Positions 23,641 to 35,650 are shown, counted from the first letter of the stretch. The stretch is 64,000 nt of DNA from Ophioderma brevispina (GCA_023653785.1 JAMKCH010005321.1:1-64000), one strand, 5' to 3'. Notes: generated by a model not told the origin, from the sequence alone. Program-made: numbers and translations.

Positions 23641-24029
23641 TTCCAATTGCTGCGGGCCTGGGCTAAGGTTTGTAAGTTGGTCTGGTTGCGCATATTGTTC
23701 ACTATCCCCCAAACAGGTGACGCACATATGATAGAAATGACGTACTTTGGCGACCCTGATCTCTATTTACCATATGGTGGTGCATAAGAGCGTAGTTTTA
23801 GCGGTTCTCATCTTTCACGCTGATTATATACCCAGGAACTTACTGAGATTGTAAGTTGTGCTGGTCATGGTGTAAAATTGTGACATTGGTAAGTGGGCAG
23901 TTATTTGATGTTCAGCATTATGCTTAGCATGAGGTGGCGAATGCGATAAATTTGCTTTCCATATCTTTGGTGATGACCCAGGAACTTTTTTTCGGCACGC
24001 CCCCCCCCCCCCCCAAATCCCTATAGAAG
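23641..24029. other. Non-coding stretch ending in a C run
   Basis: Ends with a run of 14-15 C at about 24000-24014, just outside the giant palindrome. Confidence 0.5.
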
Positions 24030-25302
24030 AAGGGTCATTCCAGGCCAAAACACCAAGTGTTGTGGAACCCACCCTCTCAGATGTGTTGAATTTAACAAAG
24101 GTACATTTAGTGGTGGCTACAGAAGGCGGTCAAAAGGAAAATTCCAAATTCCCCATTCCGTTTCAATGGTTAAAGGCTTTCAAAGTTTTACGACTCTGCC
24201 TAAAAGTGAGCTTTTTTTCAGAAGACAGTTTTAATTTAGTTCTTTGTGTGGCTTTTTTCAAAAAAAAAAAAAATCAGTAATTAAGCAATGGAATTCTTCC
24301 TTTTCTTGTGACTACAATTAACAAGTAAAAATAAGCCCTCATATAATTGCCCAGCTGCAAAATGGACTAAAATTGGACCACACATAGAGGGCGCTAACTT
24401 GACGCGTACACCTTATGTGAAGTTCTAGCATTGAACAATATTAGCACACTATAACAATCATTGGTGAATATTTTTGGTTTTGTATTTTGATGTCTCAGTG
24501 GGAAAACAATAAAGCAAAGTTTGGGCCATTTTGGTTTTAAAAGTTGCTGAATTCAGAAACCTTTACCAGAAAAAGTGCAAAAAAAATTTTTTTTTTGACT
24601 TACTACTAGGAAAATGTGTTGAACTGGGTCACCTAACATGTCATGTTAGAATTGTTTGGGACATTGTTTTTTGGATGTTACTGATCACATCTAAAGTGGT
24701 CCTGAGTGATGAAAAAAAAAATCCCAAAATACTTTGTCAAATTTTGCAATTTTATAATGAAAGGTTTTCGGATTCAACAACTTTAAACCAAACTGAGCAA
24801 AATTTTACTTGATATGTAATTCCCATTTTTTCACTGAAGACCATCAAAATACAAAACAAAACTTCTCTCACATGATTGCTCTATTAGTATATTCTAATCT
24901 TTTTTTCAACTGCTAAACTATATCAAGTGTACGCGTCAAAATAAGCCGCCCTCTATGTGTGTTTCCCATTTTAGTCCATTTTGCACCATGGCAACTATTT
25001 GAGGGCCTATTTTTACTAGGGAGATACAAAGAAATTCTACTTGCTTGATTATTGATGCAACAAGTGGGAACTACTGATTATATCAATAGCATTAATAAAG
25101 GTTTTTTTTTAATACTGAATCACAATTTCATAGTCCAAGTCGTAAAACTTTGAGGGCCCATAACTTCAAAACGGAATGGAATTTTTGAATTTTTTCTGTT
25201 GACCTCCTCTGTAGCCCCATATGTAACCTTTGACTGCAAATTTCAACAAAATCTGAGAGGGTGGGTTCCACCCCTTGGTGTTTTGGCATGGAATGACCCA
25301 GA
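24030..25302. mobile_element. 1.27-kb imperfect palindrome (fold-back element?)
   Basis: The whole segment folds on itself about 24666. Matching pairs from the outside in: GGGTCATTCCAGGCCAAAAC with the complement at 25275-25300; GGAACCCACCCTCTCAGAT with 25253-25270; CAAAGTTTTACGACT with 25138-25152; GCAAAATGGACTAAAATTGG with 24968-24988; TAGAGGGCG near 24387 with 24948-24956; TTTTGTATTTTGATG with 24844-24860; AAAGTTGCTGAATTC with 24772-24786. The loop is short or absent. No transposase is visible. It abuts the LINE remnant at 25303, whose coding similarity stops exactly there. Confidence 0.85.
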
Positions 25303-25918
25303 ACTTGTGACACATGTTGTGTTGTGTTGGTGTTTATAGGTATGGATGGGTTTCTCCATAACTGCTCCAACTTCCAAAAAGCCATCCATGCCAGTGCTGC
25401 CGCCTTTGTTCAGCTCACTTGCACTACATGCCACCATAGACCCAAGAACTGAATCGGTCACATGATTGATTGGAATGTCGTAGACTTCGAGTGTAGGATG
25501 AGGATCCCAATTTAGTGTCATGTATTCTTTCTTGGGTACCTGATTTGGACCAATGTCTTTTGCTGCTGAAGCTGTCCTGGTCAACTGAGATTTGGGGCCG
25601 TGATGGGGCCGGGTAGACTCTAGCAGGGCAATGTCATCAGCAAATTCAGATCGTTAAGTAGCTTGCCTGGCCTGGTACCTCCCAAGATCGCCGGGGTGTG
25701 TGAGTCCCTCCAGCGTGGCTTCCGTATAAAAGATAATCTACACATATGATGAACACAAAAGGCGCATGTACATCTCCCTGCACGACTCCTGTGGTTACAT
25801 CAAAAGGCTTTGAACTGAAATGTTTCCGTTCGCCATCACCAACTGCACTTCGTGAGTTGCTGTACAGGACTTTGATAACATTGACCCTGGGCATTGACCG
25901 CTGCTTTAGGAATGTCAT
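25303..25918 (-). pseudogene. LINE reverse transcriptase remnant, minus strand
   Basis: The minus frame from 25918 reads INVIKVLYSNSRSAV-like sequence and then PFDVTTGVVQGDVHAPFVF, the RT block before the catalytic box. After a deletion another frame gives EFAD-DIALLES (25610-25655), the catalytic motif, and then PKKEYMTLNW and the YLGSMVA-type block of the post-RT domain. Similarity ends next to the giant palindrome, just before the expected LLYG.E.W motif. It belongs to the same general type of LINE as the one at 5.5-7.7 kb. It has several frame breaks and is inactive. Confidence 0.7.
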
Positions 25919-26412
25919 AGTGACGTAATATTGATGTCAATAGTCATAAATCAAAGGCCATTTAGAGTTTAAAGGTCATTTAGAAGTCAATGAACACAGC
26001 GGTTGAAGGGCATTCAGATGATTGGAGATCGAAGAGGTTAAATTTTCAGAGGCTTAGTGGTCATTTTCGAAGTCAGAGGTCATTTCGCGGGCAACGGTTA
26101 TAGTAAGAGGTGCAACGAGACGGTTATAGTAAAAGGTGCAACGACAGATTTCAAGGCATCTATGTATTTTGCGCCATATGTAATTTCGTATAGATTTAGA
26201 CGCTTAATTAATAGATTTGGCTAAAGTGAAAATAAACGGTGTAGATTTTGATTTGCTTATATTTCAGTATAAAACAAAGGCTGAATTTCGTATTTACTCC
26301 ATGCTCCAATACGAAATTTATATACTCTCACAAATGGAGAGTCATAGATACTACTCACTCAAAATATTAGCTTTTAAAACAAAATAGTTTTTGATTATGA
26401 TGCAATATTATA
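25919..26412. other. Non-coding, with a short tandem pair
   Basis: CGGTTATAGTAA(G/A)AGGTGCAACGA occurs twice in tandem at about 26093-26150. Short AGGTCATTT words recur at 25960-26090. No gene seen. Confidence 0.6.
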
Positions 26413-26465
26413 CCATTGAAATGTACAGGGGTCAACAAACGTTTGTACTCGGTACATTTCAATGG
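26413..26465. repeat. Perfect 14-bp inverted repeat
   Basis: CCATTGAAATGTAC (26413-26426) and its exact complement (26452-26465) flank 25 bases. Confidence 0.8.
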
Positions 26466-26775
26466 GGAGTGTTCTGATAGCCATTAAATTGGTGCCAGAG
26501 TCAAACGAAAGAGATTCCTGTCAATTTTCCAGAATGTGCTCCTTGCAAAGTACCTTCTTTTATTCTAAAATTTACAAACCTGCGAAAATAGTTGTGCGTG
26601 TGGCAACATGTATACTACCAAAGCCCGTGACCAAATTTGACATTAATTGGGCATTTTCAGGAAAACCCTGGTCCTATTTTTTTCACACTTTGGCAATTGA
26701 TTCCTTGGTCTCAAAACATAAATATCGCACTAGTCCTACACTTATAGATGATATTCTATCGCTCCTCCACCAGCC

Positions 26776-26848
26776 CTGCTTGATAGCTCAGTCGGATAGC
26801 GCGTGGCATGTAATACGAGGTTAGCCGGTTCGAATCCGGCCAAGCGCA
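26776..26848 (+). tRNA. tRNA-like gene with Pol III boxes, odd anticodon arm
   Basis: A 73-base tRNA-like sequence. The A box TAGCTCAGTCGG (26784-26795) and B box GGTTCGAATCC (26827-26837) match consensus. The T stem GCCGG/CCGGC is perfect, and the acceptor CTGCTTG pairs with CAAGCGC except at the outer end. The anticodon arm (GTGGCATGTAATACGAGG) pairs poorly, so the anticodon (GTA or TGT by position) is not settled. A run of eight T follows six bases downstream, a proper Pol III terminator. It is either a tRNA gene with damaged bases or the head of a tRNA-derived SINE. Confidence 0.5.
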
Positions 26849-26853
26849 CATGG

Positions 26854-26861
26854 TTTTTTTT
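26854..26861 (+). terminator. Pol III T-run terminator
   Basis: Eight T start six bases after the discriminator base of the tRNA-like sequence. Confidence 0.5.
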
Positions 26862-29544
26862 CCAACACTATCCTGCGCTGGGCATCTCCAGGGAAGATTT
26901 CGATAAATATATACTTAAATATCAACTCCAAAAATAATGAATATTTGGTTTCGAATTCAATATTTGACAAAAATCCTCATTTTCAGACACCTCTCAATCC
27001 CCACAATCATTTTTGGGGGGTAACCCTAATTTTTCGGGCCAATTTTATAACAAAAAAGGTGTCAAAATACTCAGAATATCATAGTCCACAAATAAGCTTT
27101 TCCTGTGGAGTTCCTGAAACATTACCATTTTAAACCCACCCCACGTTGTACAGGGATCAGTTCGCCAGGGAAAGTGTTTGAAACATAAAAGGTTCACCGA
27201 CATGAGTATTGCCAGTAAGGTGCGTTCCCCAAAAGTTATGTTCAAATTTTTATTACTTCAATTATCAAAGACTCACATGCACATCAAGCACAGACTAAAA
27301 TATCTGTGGACATACAGGCAGATGCATAGTAGCGTCGCTCAATTCCAAGTTGCGTGTAAACAGTGACTCACGTATGTTAGTAAATAGGACAGGTCATTTT
27401 TACCCACCCTGCTTTTTTCATGAGGACAATCTATATACCACTGTCATTATTTGGTATTAAGCCGGAATAAGAAGTCACTTATCATCAGTGGCAAATCCAA
27501 GTTAGTTTTAGAAATTATCGGTTTATCAAAACAAGAAAAGTATGTCATTTGTGTTTTTGTAACAGTTGACAACTTTGGATTCATGACATACTGAGTGGTA
27601 GTGTAGGGCCTAAATAATTTATTAGGGCACTATATCACTATATATATATCTCTATATAGTCTCTATATTATCTATATATATCTCTAATAGAAATATATAA
27701 TATATATAATCTATATATCTAGAGAATTGGTCCCCTAATAACACTTTTATTATAGGCCTACCTCCACTCACCGGTTATAATGGTTATTGGCCTTTATGTT
27801 TTAGACCCTTCACAAAACTCGATTGAGTTATAACGGATAAATTGTTTGACCATCCTGTTTTCTCTAAACGCATACCAAAACACTCTGTAATGTTCCTGGA
27901 AAAACGGATTTTTTATTTTTTATCAAGGCTATTTGCTTTAGTGCGATATGTTGTAGGTAAGATGGTGTATTTGTTTCCAAGTCGCCTGAAGTCGGACCTG
28001 CTTGCCGTTACACCTAAGGCTCGGTTTCTCGGTTATGCAATGAAATTTTCAAGGAGATTTTGCTAATTGTCTTGTCCGATTTTTAATACGTTCTGCCTGA
28101 GGTACCAAAAATTTAATCCACCCACGGCTTCATTAGCATAATAATTAGGTGTGTGTCCCTAGAAACTCCCCCCACCACCTTGTGCACCAACGGAGGGAAA
28201 AAAATCGAGATCTTCTTATAATTCACAAAATTAAAGTACATAATTAATCTTGGATATATTTGCTTAATAAACTCTCGGAAGGCAATTTATATAAATAAAA
28301 TAACCTTTATATACCGATAGCATCAATTGTTAATAATTTTGGCATGACCGTGGTCCGGTGTCTCTAATTGTGTAAGAGTTCTAAACCACGGTGAATTGTA
28401 ACGTTGAGAAAAGCAAGATGGTCTAAATTTGGCTATATGTGCTATAATTTATTGAATTGGTTATGTCTAAATTGTGGTAGAATAGCCTGATCAAGCGGTC
28501 TGCTAAGAACCGATAATCTTTGCTATTTTAATTTTTCAACACTGTATTGTATTTATTTTAATTTATTCTCAAATCTAATTAGTTTGAACATTGTCTTTGC
28601 AAGACTTGGAAATCAGTGCTTTACGGTATAGCATTGAAAGGGCTACCTGTCTAAAGAACGCTTAAATACATTAAATGGGTACAATCTCTGGTGGCTGTTG
28701 GGACTGTTGTAATGTACACTGAATCCTACTAGTTTACGTAAAAACCCACAAATATCTATTGTTGGTCAATTCAGTAGTTAACTACTAGTCATGGCAACCA
28801 ACCTTGATTAATAAAATTAATTTGCGGATTAATAATTCCCTGTAAACAGGGTCACTGCCCGATAGAACTGATTGACTACTGAAAATAATGGAACATAGGC
28901 CGGGTGAAAAGGCCACCCAGGGTGTCATGTAAAAAGGTTCCCTTATACCAGAAAAGGTCTCAAATTTTGAATGGAACGTTTTTAAATCCTCCACAGGTTT
29001 CAATCTCATGAAAGTTTCAAATCTTTACAAAGGGTTTTTCAAATTCTCAAGGTATCCACTCTCCTAATGTTCAAATCTTCATAAGTATGAAACCTTCCCA
29101 CAGAGTCCATGTTGCACTATATTAGGTTGTCGTTAAAAAAGAAAAATGGATTTTTGCAGTATCATTTATTTCAATAATAAGCGACTTTAGAAAAATACTC
29201 ACTTATATTTCGACATGCAGTATTGCTACGCAACTTTAACACAATGATTGACAGTTGACCTTATACATCAAATTCAGCAAAAATCCAAAACTTACCATTT
29301 AAAAAAACCTTGTCAAAAAACCCACTGTTTTACGTCAAAATTTAAACCCAGATACACACACCTTACAAAATCAATGGGGGCATCAGAGGCCAGCATGAAG
29401 CTGGGATCCACTGAGAAAAGTGGCTTAAAAAGGTCGGATCTGCATTGAACAGATATCTGGTTTTGACCTCAGATATTGTTAGTACAAATGCAAAAGTAAA
29501 CTGATATATTCTTGTCCAGTGAGGTGGTGCATGGTGATGCTATT
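26862..29544. other. Non-coding stretch
   Basis: No gene recognised. An AT-dinucleotide and TCTATATA tract lies at about 27630-27725. Small inverted repeats occur at 28349-28391 (CCGTGGT/ACCACGG) and 28772-28785 (AGTAGTTAACTACT). Confidence 0.5.
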
Positions 29545-29757
29545 TAAGCTAAGGGCTATGGTCCGACTATTATAGCCTGTCCACAGAACCCCAGATGTAC
29601 TCGAAGTGGTCAAAACTGTGGCATCTGAAGAAAGCCTAATATTTGTCTCATTTACCCTGTAAATCTTTGGGCTAAAGGAGGTTTGGTTTGGAAGTTATGA
29701 GCGAAAAAAGTGTCCCATTTTGGTCGACCATTATTAATTTTACACAGTACCTTTGGC
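29545..29757 (+). repeat. Dispersed repeat family D, copy 1
   Basis: Matches 48800-49006 and the complement of 59850-60046: TAAGG..(C/T)ATGGT.CGA, ATAGCCT, CCAGAACCCCAGAT, GAAGAAAGC, TTGGTTTGGAAGTTATGA, and TTTTGGTCGACCA near the right end. Confidence 0.75.
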
Positions 29758-29929
29758 TTTTTAAAATCGTTACGTTGTTAGCTCTCACAAGAAGACGGAA
29801 CTATAAATTTTGGCATCTTTAAGAGACGTGAAAGTCTCATTTACCATCAAAGTGTGCTGACATTTTAAGATTAATGAAACCCAAACGTTTGCATTTACTT
29901 TGCACTTGCAAGTGAATGGGACTTTGTTT

Positions 29930-30395
29930 CCAGAGAAGTGCTATGACTGATGTTGAGCTATTACTCTCTCTCTCTCTTCAGAACTTGGGGCTTTTTTACG
30001 TGGCAAATGTCTTTTTGGTAGAGTTCCCTTTTCTTTTTGTGTATATTGAAATCTATGAAAAGTCATTTGGCCAATTTCAAAAACTAATCTTAATTTCTTT
30101 CTACGACCAGTTTATACACTTTGGTTTGGTGTTCGTGATTCTTCATATTCTGGTGGTTGGATCGCAAGATACAGATCTGCTCTCTCAAGTCTTTGGTCGT
30201 CTTCTGGTGGTCTTTTTTGCCATTTTCCAACTGCCGAAGCGACTCTACCATTTGATTGACTGTGGTAAGGCGAACTTGTGGATGTTGTTCAGCTCCTTTT
30301 TTGAAGACCTCGGAACAATCTTTGCTTACCCACTTTTGGCACTTGTCAAGATCACCGCATCACAATTATGTGTAGGGCGAAGTGTTCTTGGTGCA
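29930..30395 (-). pseudogene. Ty3/gypsy integrase fragment
   Basis: On the minus strand, 30240-30300 encodes TSSPYHSQSNGRV followed by SAVGKWQK, the conserved end of the retroviral-type integrase core (SPYHPQSNG..E). The active-site Glu following this motif appears replaced (VA in place of VE), although the base quality is uncertain. Downstream, LYLAIQPPEYEESRTPNQS fits the adjoining block (P.L.Y.NTP). The frames change several times, so it is inactive. The open plus-strand frame at 29916-30398 is its shadow. It may belong to the same original element as the RT region at 33.2-35.65 kb, which has the same strand and lies upstream in that sense. Confidence 0.6.
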
Positions 30396-30398
30396 TAA

Positions 30399-32765
30399 TA
30401 ATAATAGGTATTAATGATAATAACGATAATAATCATCATACTAAGAGGGAATTGGGGATATTATTATTCTTAGTTATATGAGGTCTTTGTTAATTCAATA
30501 CTAGCCTTCGGGTATTCCACCTCCTTTGCATAAATTAATATTCATATCCTTTTGACGGAATAAGCGCAACAAAGATCCTAAGGGGAAACGAAAATTTCCC
30601 CTTAAGTCCAATTTTCTTGTAATAACAAAAGATAATTTCCCTTAATCCACTATCATATACATGTAATAATAATATTATTATTTTAAAAAATGATACTTAA
30701 GGTGAAATTTTAAAAAAAGAAAAAACCTAAAAAATTAATTTTTTATATTTAAATTAATATCCTTTGTTGGTCTAGAGGGAAGTACCATAATTTGGCATAA
30801 TTGATATTCATATCCTTTATCATCCAAAACGGAATAAACTACAATTACTGTGGGTTAGGGTTTGAACGAAATCGCCTAACGTTTATTAGTGCATACAATG
30901 GACATTTTCTCCCGATCCTCCTAGATAAGCTTATACATGTAATAATAATAATACTACTCATAAATGCATTAATATGGCGCTCTACAAAGAACACAGCGCG
31001 GACTTAAAATACGTAATATAAAATATTAAAATAATATTAAGGAAACTAACAAATCAAAGTTAACCAAATTTAAACATCAGGAATAAGGATGTTTTTAAGA
31101 GCCGTTCAAAACACTGTGGAGTTGCATCTTAATATTAACAGGACGCTGTTCCACGCCTACAGCCTAGGACCATATTACGTTAAATGTCTGTCGCCAAATC
31201 TACGCCTGGTACGAGGAATAACAAACGTGGTTTGTAACATCGAGAAGACCGTTATCCCGTCTTAATTAGAATTATATCCACACATACAAATTTAGTATAC
31301 AAGACGAGTCTTTTAAAAAGGACAATCTTCTGCATTTTAGTGCACAATTGTGAAATGAAACAAAAACAAATTGAGTTTGTAACACTATATATATTCGTAA
31401 TGAAATTTACTATGCAAGGCATCAATAAATGATCAACCGCTTTTTGTGAAACAAAAGACATCCGTTTCATGTTACTTTTCTGATACATCGGGTTATTTTA
31501 AAGTAGAAATCGCATTGCATGGAAACACCAACTTCAAGTTACCATACTCCCGTTTAAGGGAACTTCTTTCCAGTGCAAAGTCAAATCCTATTGTAGTATA
31601 TCTGTCATACATTCTGTAACAAAAGTTGTGTCTGTTTACCACACATGGAAATATTAGTTTGCTTAATGAAATAGTTTTATGCTACATCCGTGTTTAAATT
31701 TAAATATACATACAAACAATGTAATTCACTGTACCACAATTGTAATATTAATACATTGGAAGTCTTGTTTTGGATATAATTGGCTATAAGAAGTCATTCT
31801 ACAGTTTTAATTTGTCAAGCAAAATTTTTTGCAAACTGACGCCAACCAATCAGAACAACTGTTACATAGCTACCTTTAGGGTAGGACTATCTCCTTTAGT
31901 GGCAAGCAGGGAATGTCACTAATCACTAGTGGTGCCAGTTAGGGATGTATATATCACTGACCATTGCCATGCATGAGAATATGGAGACTTCTGAAACTCA
32001 ACAGCCCAGTATAAGTAACACTGAGAAGTGACTCAACAATGGTGGGCTGTAGCACAACAATACGAACTCGTACCTACCACTCTGCATGAGGTTTGGGTCA
32101 TTCAGATTTCTTCTGCCTGCAGAAAAAAAGATCTGGCAGTGCATATACTATAACGCATAAAGAGGATGCAATACGTTCCTTTCCTTAACATGCACCCAAT
32201 GAAGAGTGATCAAAGTTGTGATTCGAAACACAACTGGTCACGGACCGCTGAAACACCAAACACGCATCTTATTTTCATCGCTCATAGGCGGCCATATAGT
32301 AATGAGTTGGCAATTCAATGCGGGACCAGACCAACTAGCGTACCGCAATGGTTGCAAGTATCAAGCATTCAAGCTTAACTGCGTAGAAGCCATAAATTAC
32401 GAAATAGTGGGATATTTACACTCTTACAGATTAGTTTTTCCAATCTGATTGGACTACATCCATGGTTGAATCAAACATAACCTTAAGGTTCATTACATAC
32501 CACACATGTGTAGGACAGAGGTATCATCACCCAGATCTTCTGTATTGGAGGCAGATGTTTTCAAAACACAGGGCATAGCAAAGACAATAAATACGTGCTC
32601 TTTCTTGCTTGCATTTACAGCATGTTTATTTGACATCCGGGTGATTTATGCGATATACACTTTTGAACGTTTTGAAAGCATGCTTTCTTTTGGCGCCAGA
32701 AAGAAAGAAACACCAGATGAAACTTAAAAAACATAAGTGTAAAAATGCCGAGAGCTACCAAAGAG
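30399..32765. other. Non-coding stretch
   Basis: ATA/TAA-rich tracts at 30395-30440 and 30655-30740. 30950-31000 has a GCGCTC-TACAAAGAACACAGCGC type phrase, common in invertebrate SINE-like tails. 31080-31260 looks like part of a repeat but is unassigned. Overlapping frames at 32166-32448 are not recognisable. Confidence 0.45.
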
Positions 32766-33060
32766 ACTCTGAAACCAAATAGCATCAATGCCTCTCATCA
32801 ATTTGGAAATAGACTTTGATATTGGCACTCCAAAGAATACTAAGTACAGGAAAAGGATAGGAATTGCTTCAAAGTGTGAGGAATTATGCCTGTCAATTAA
32901 AGATAAACTGTTTTACTATCCTGGTGGTGATAGGTAATAGACATTTCAAGTTCTGTTTAATGAGCCAGGCAGGAAGTGTGTCCATAATGCAATCCTTGTT
33001 GGACATTTTGGCCAATTATTTCAGCAACTTAGTTCAGATTTATCTTCTAAGGCCTCAGCA
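32766..33060 (-). pseudogene. CR1/L2-like LINE fragment (pre-RT region)
   Basis: The minus strand reads MSNKDCIMDTLPAWLIKQNL and then LLPITTRIVK, followed in shifted frame by GIIPHTLKQ. This is the block D.(L/I)PTWL.K......P.IT.IVN.S...G..P...K that precedes the RT core in CR1/jockey-type LINEs. It is short and broken, and it abuts the gypsy remnant. Confidence 0.6.
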
Positions 33061-33239
33061 AGCATCCCCTGTCACGGTATGGTGGTCTATGTTCATCCTT
33101 CTACTATAGTCAGTAATCTTGAGACCCATTTCCTACGGGTCTGCCTTTGAATCGATATAACGTCCTGATTTCTTCTGTTGTTTTTCTTATTATGCTTGAC
33201 AATCTGACAGCTTGCTTATTTCTGCCACCATTTCTTCTA

Positions 33240-33425
33240 ATGCTTGCCCTTCGCTTAGGCTGTTCTTTTGCGGCAGTCTCAGAAGCATTCTTTGCATTCC
33301 TCTTTGGTGCTTTGGCAATTGATTTGGTGTGTATGGACCACCAATGCTGTGGTCAGTGCACACTGTTATTGGTATGGCATAATGTACTCATCAAACGCGA
33401 AAAGAATACTCAGTAGCTCATATTC
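33240..33425 (-). pseudogene. Gypsy RNase H fragment
   Basis: KELLSILFAFDEYIMPYQ (33370-33422) is the start of the RNase H domain following RT in gypsy elements (KELLA..(F/Y)......Y). About 60 bases further, AKAPKRN and, one frame away, MLLRLPQK match the later block in which the protein contacts the template (L.KAP.R.QRMLLRLQ). Frames shift between the blocks. Inactive. Confidence 0.65.
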
Positions 33426-33599
33426 TTTTCTAATTACGTTCCGCATCTAAGTGTTGCCACTTGCCAGTTTTCTGATGGCCTCGCATTAGAAATTGTCACA
33501 TCCTGACCTACTGATACTTGCGTACCTCACCCGGGGTTCTGTACTGATGCTGCATGGTCCATTCAAAATATGATCGTCGCAGTCTTCTAAGAAGTGTTC

Positions 33600-34560
33600 T
33601 GCAACTTGTGAAAGCTGGTAAAAAAATTTGCAAGTATGTCACACTCCAGTAGTCGTTGCACTCCCTTTTTTATCTTCTGAACAGTCATTTCTTGTTGACA
33701 ACGATTGCTTCTGACCTTAGCAATGCAGCAAAGAAAAAAAGGGAGGTCATCTTTCGCCCACACCCCTTTCACTTTTCCCTTCATCTCCAATGTCGGCTTT
33801 ACTTCGTTTTGTTCTCTTTGAAGTCTGATCTTCATATTCTCTGCTTGTTCACTCAGCTTACCTCACGTGGCGCTATCCAGAAAAACTTGCCAATTTCCGC
33901 TTGATCTTTTTAGCTCATCGTGATAATATCTATCTCCTCGCGGCCGTAGATCACAGTGGAAATAATCTGCTATGTTTATTACCAAAAAATGCACGTCTTT
34001 GTAGGCCCTCAATGATTTCGATGTGATGTCTTTTGGGACTTTCGCGGGGGGGCATGGAGATCGCAAGGTACTCGGAACGCCAGTTGTTTCGAGATCGTCC
34101 AAATGTCGTTTCCATCACAGATATGCTGGTTGCAGCATCGAGTTTTCTCCGTGCCAGAATCCCATATTTTCATGTACATCCAATATTAAGACTTTCAGCT
34201 TTAGCTCACTCTGGTAAGGACTGATGATCTCGATGGTCTGCAGGGGTATTTTGGCCCCCCCCTCTGCAAAGAGCTTCATTCAGGTCTTTGAGGGTCCAAG
34301 GAAATTCTAATGTAACAGTTTTCTTCACTGCTACCAAATCACTAATCCAGTCGGTAGGCTTGGTGATTTCTCTATAGGACTTGTTTTGTTCTAGAACTTC
34401 TTCTAGCTTCTTTCTCTATGTCTTTTGCTTATAGCTACTGCTACCCTTCCAGTCCTGATGCTTTGTGGCGGAACACATTCTGTCAATATCTTCTGCTTAC
34501 TCTCCTGGAAGGCACCCAAGACCTTGGAAAAGATCACTGTACTCTGTCTTGATCTTATTT
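33600..34560 (-). pseudogene. Gypsy reverse transcriptase remnant
   Basis: YSDLFQGLGCLPGE (34510-34555) marks the segment before the RT. EEVLEQNKSYREITKP and TDWISDLVAVKK (34318-34405) are the first fingers motifs. LDVHENMGFWH-like sequence (about 34150-34180) is the palm block carrying the first catalytic Asp in intact elements, and DELKRSSGNWQVFLD (33900-33950) corresponds to the block after the catalytic box. A clear YxDD is not preserved. The many stops show long inactivity. Confidence 0.7.
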
Positions 34561-35650
34561 TCAAATTCCGTATCGTTGTCAGATTTCCGCTCCTTTGGTA
34601 GCCTGGTGTACTTTTGTGCTTCTACTGATCCCGCATTTCGATTGCTTTAGCTCTCGATGTCATGTGCTTGACTGGTCTTGCACGATCGTAATGCTGTTCA
34701 TATCCGTTTATGTTGTGTATAATGTCAAATTCTTCTTCTCCTTTGCTCTGGTAACGATTTGATCATGGTCCAGTCTCACTTATATCCTATTTGTCCAACT
34801 TTGCATGTTTTTCAATCTTTAGGTAATTTTGGGAGACTGGTGCAACAACCTGAACCAGTATCATTTCGCAATCAAGTTTTTGCAGATTTCCTTCCCAGTT
34901 GGCATGGTGGGCTCTTGAGCTCCAGGTATCACAATTTCTCTCTCCGGCTGTGCGCCATCCAATGTGTACCTTGAAAGCTGATCCAAGGACTCAGATGAAT
35001 CGGTTTCCTCCAAACGCTGATGTGCATGTCTTTCTCATGATTACTATGTGCTGTTGTTTTTTTCTCTTCTTCGTTTCCAGACAGCTGCGAAGTGATTGCG
35101 GTTTCCATATAGCCTGTACTCTCTTTCCAAGGCATTTGCATTTTCCTCTTCAATTGCTCTTTCGTTGCGAGTTTCTTAGACTTTGAATTTTCCTTCCTTC
35201 TTCTGATCTGATCCTCTGGTGGTGGTTCTTTCTGACTGAATTTAACATTTCTTCCACTGGTTCTCCACCTTGAACTTGGGTCAAAGTTGCCTTTCTGTTG
35301 CTGGTCTTCACGTATCTTCAAATGTGCATGGTTTTTCCTAGATCAACCTCTTTTCTTCTTTCTGAAAAGGCGTGCCGAGTCTGCTTTTTCACCTGGTTGT
35401 TGTTCCAGGAACTAAACGTCGCTGATCATCTCATTTTGTGAGGTCATAGGAATTTCCGGTTTCATATCTGTTCAGCGGGTCTATATTGGACAACTGATTC
35501 TTTCGGTACTCATCACCTGGTGGGAATATAAATCTGTCCGCCTAATTACATTTCTTCTTTGGCGTATATTCTTCTGACAATTTGTCCAGAATGATCTGTT
35601 TGTCTTTCCCTTCTTTCTGTAAAGAAAGGTTTCGGAAGGGCCAGTCTCTT

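Larger units (their letters stand above)
33180..35650 (-). mobile_element. Ty3/gypsy LTR retrotransposon remnant
   Basis: Minus-strand order (high to low coordinate): a possible gag block (about 35560-35640, ILDKLSEEYTPKK), a long stretch without clear similarity, the N-terminal part of reverse transcriptase (34560-34260), a decayed RT palm (34230-33600), and RNase H (33420-33240). Every domain is broken by stops and frame changes. I see no LTRs, and the integrase is not adjacent. A CR1-like LINE fragment lies at the downstream edge. Confidence 0.75.

Noticed and set aside
27842..28066. KSDLLAVTPKARFLGYAMKF, reminiscent of the copia integrase end (K.D..A....FLGY)
   Set aside because: A single short motif without neighbouring copia domains; probably chance.
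29916..30398. 160-residue plus-strand frame rich in Phe, Leu and Val, looking like a membrane protein
   Set aside because: The minus strand of the same bases encodes a gypsy integrase motif (SPYHSQSNG), so the hydrophobic frame is its shadow.
32166..32448. Two overlapping plus-strand frames of 70-80 residues
   Set aside because: No recognisable family, no splice or start context, and neither frame stands out.
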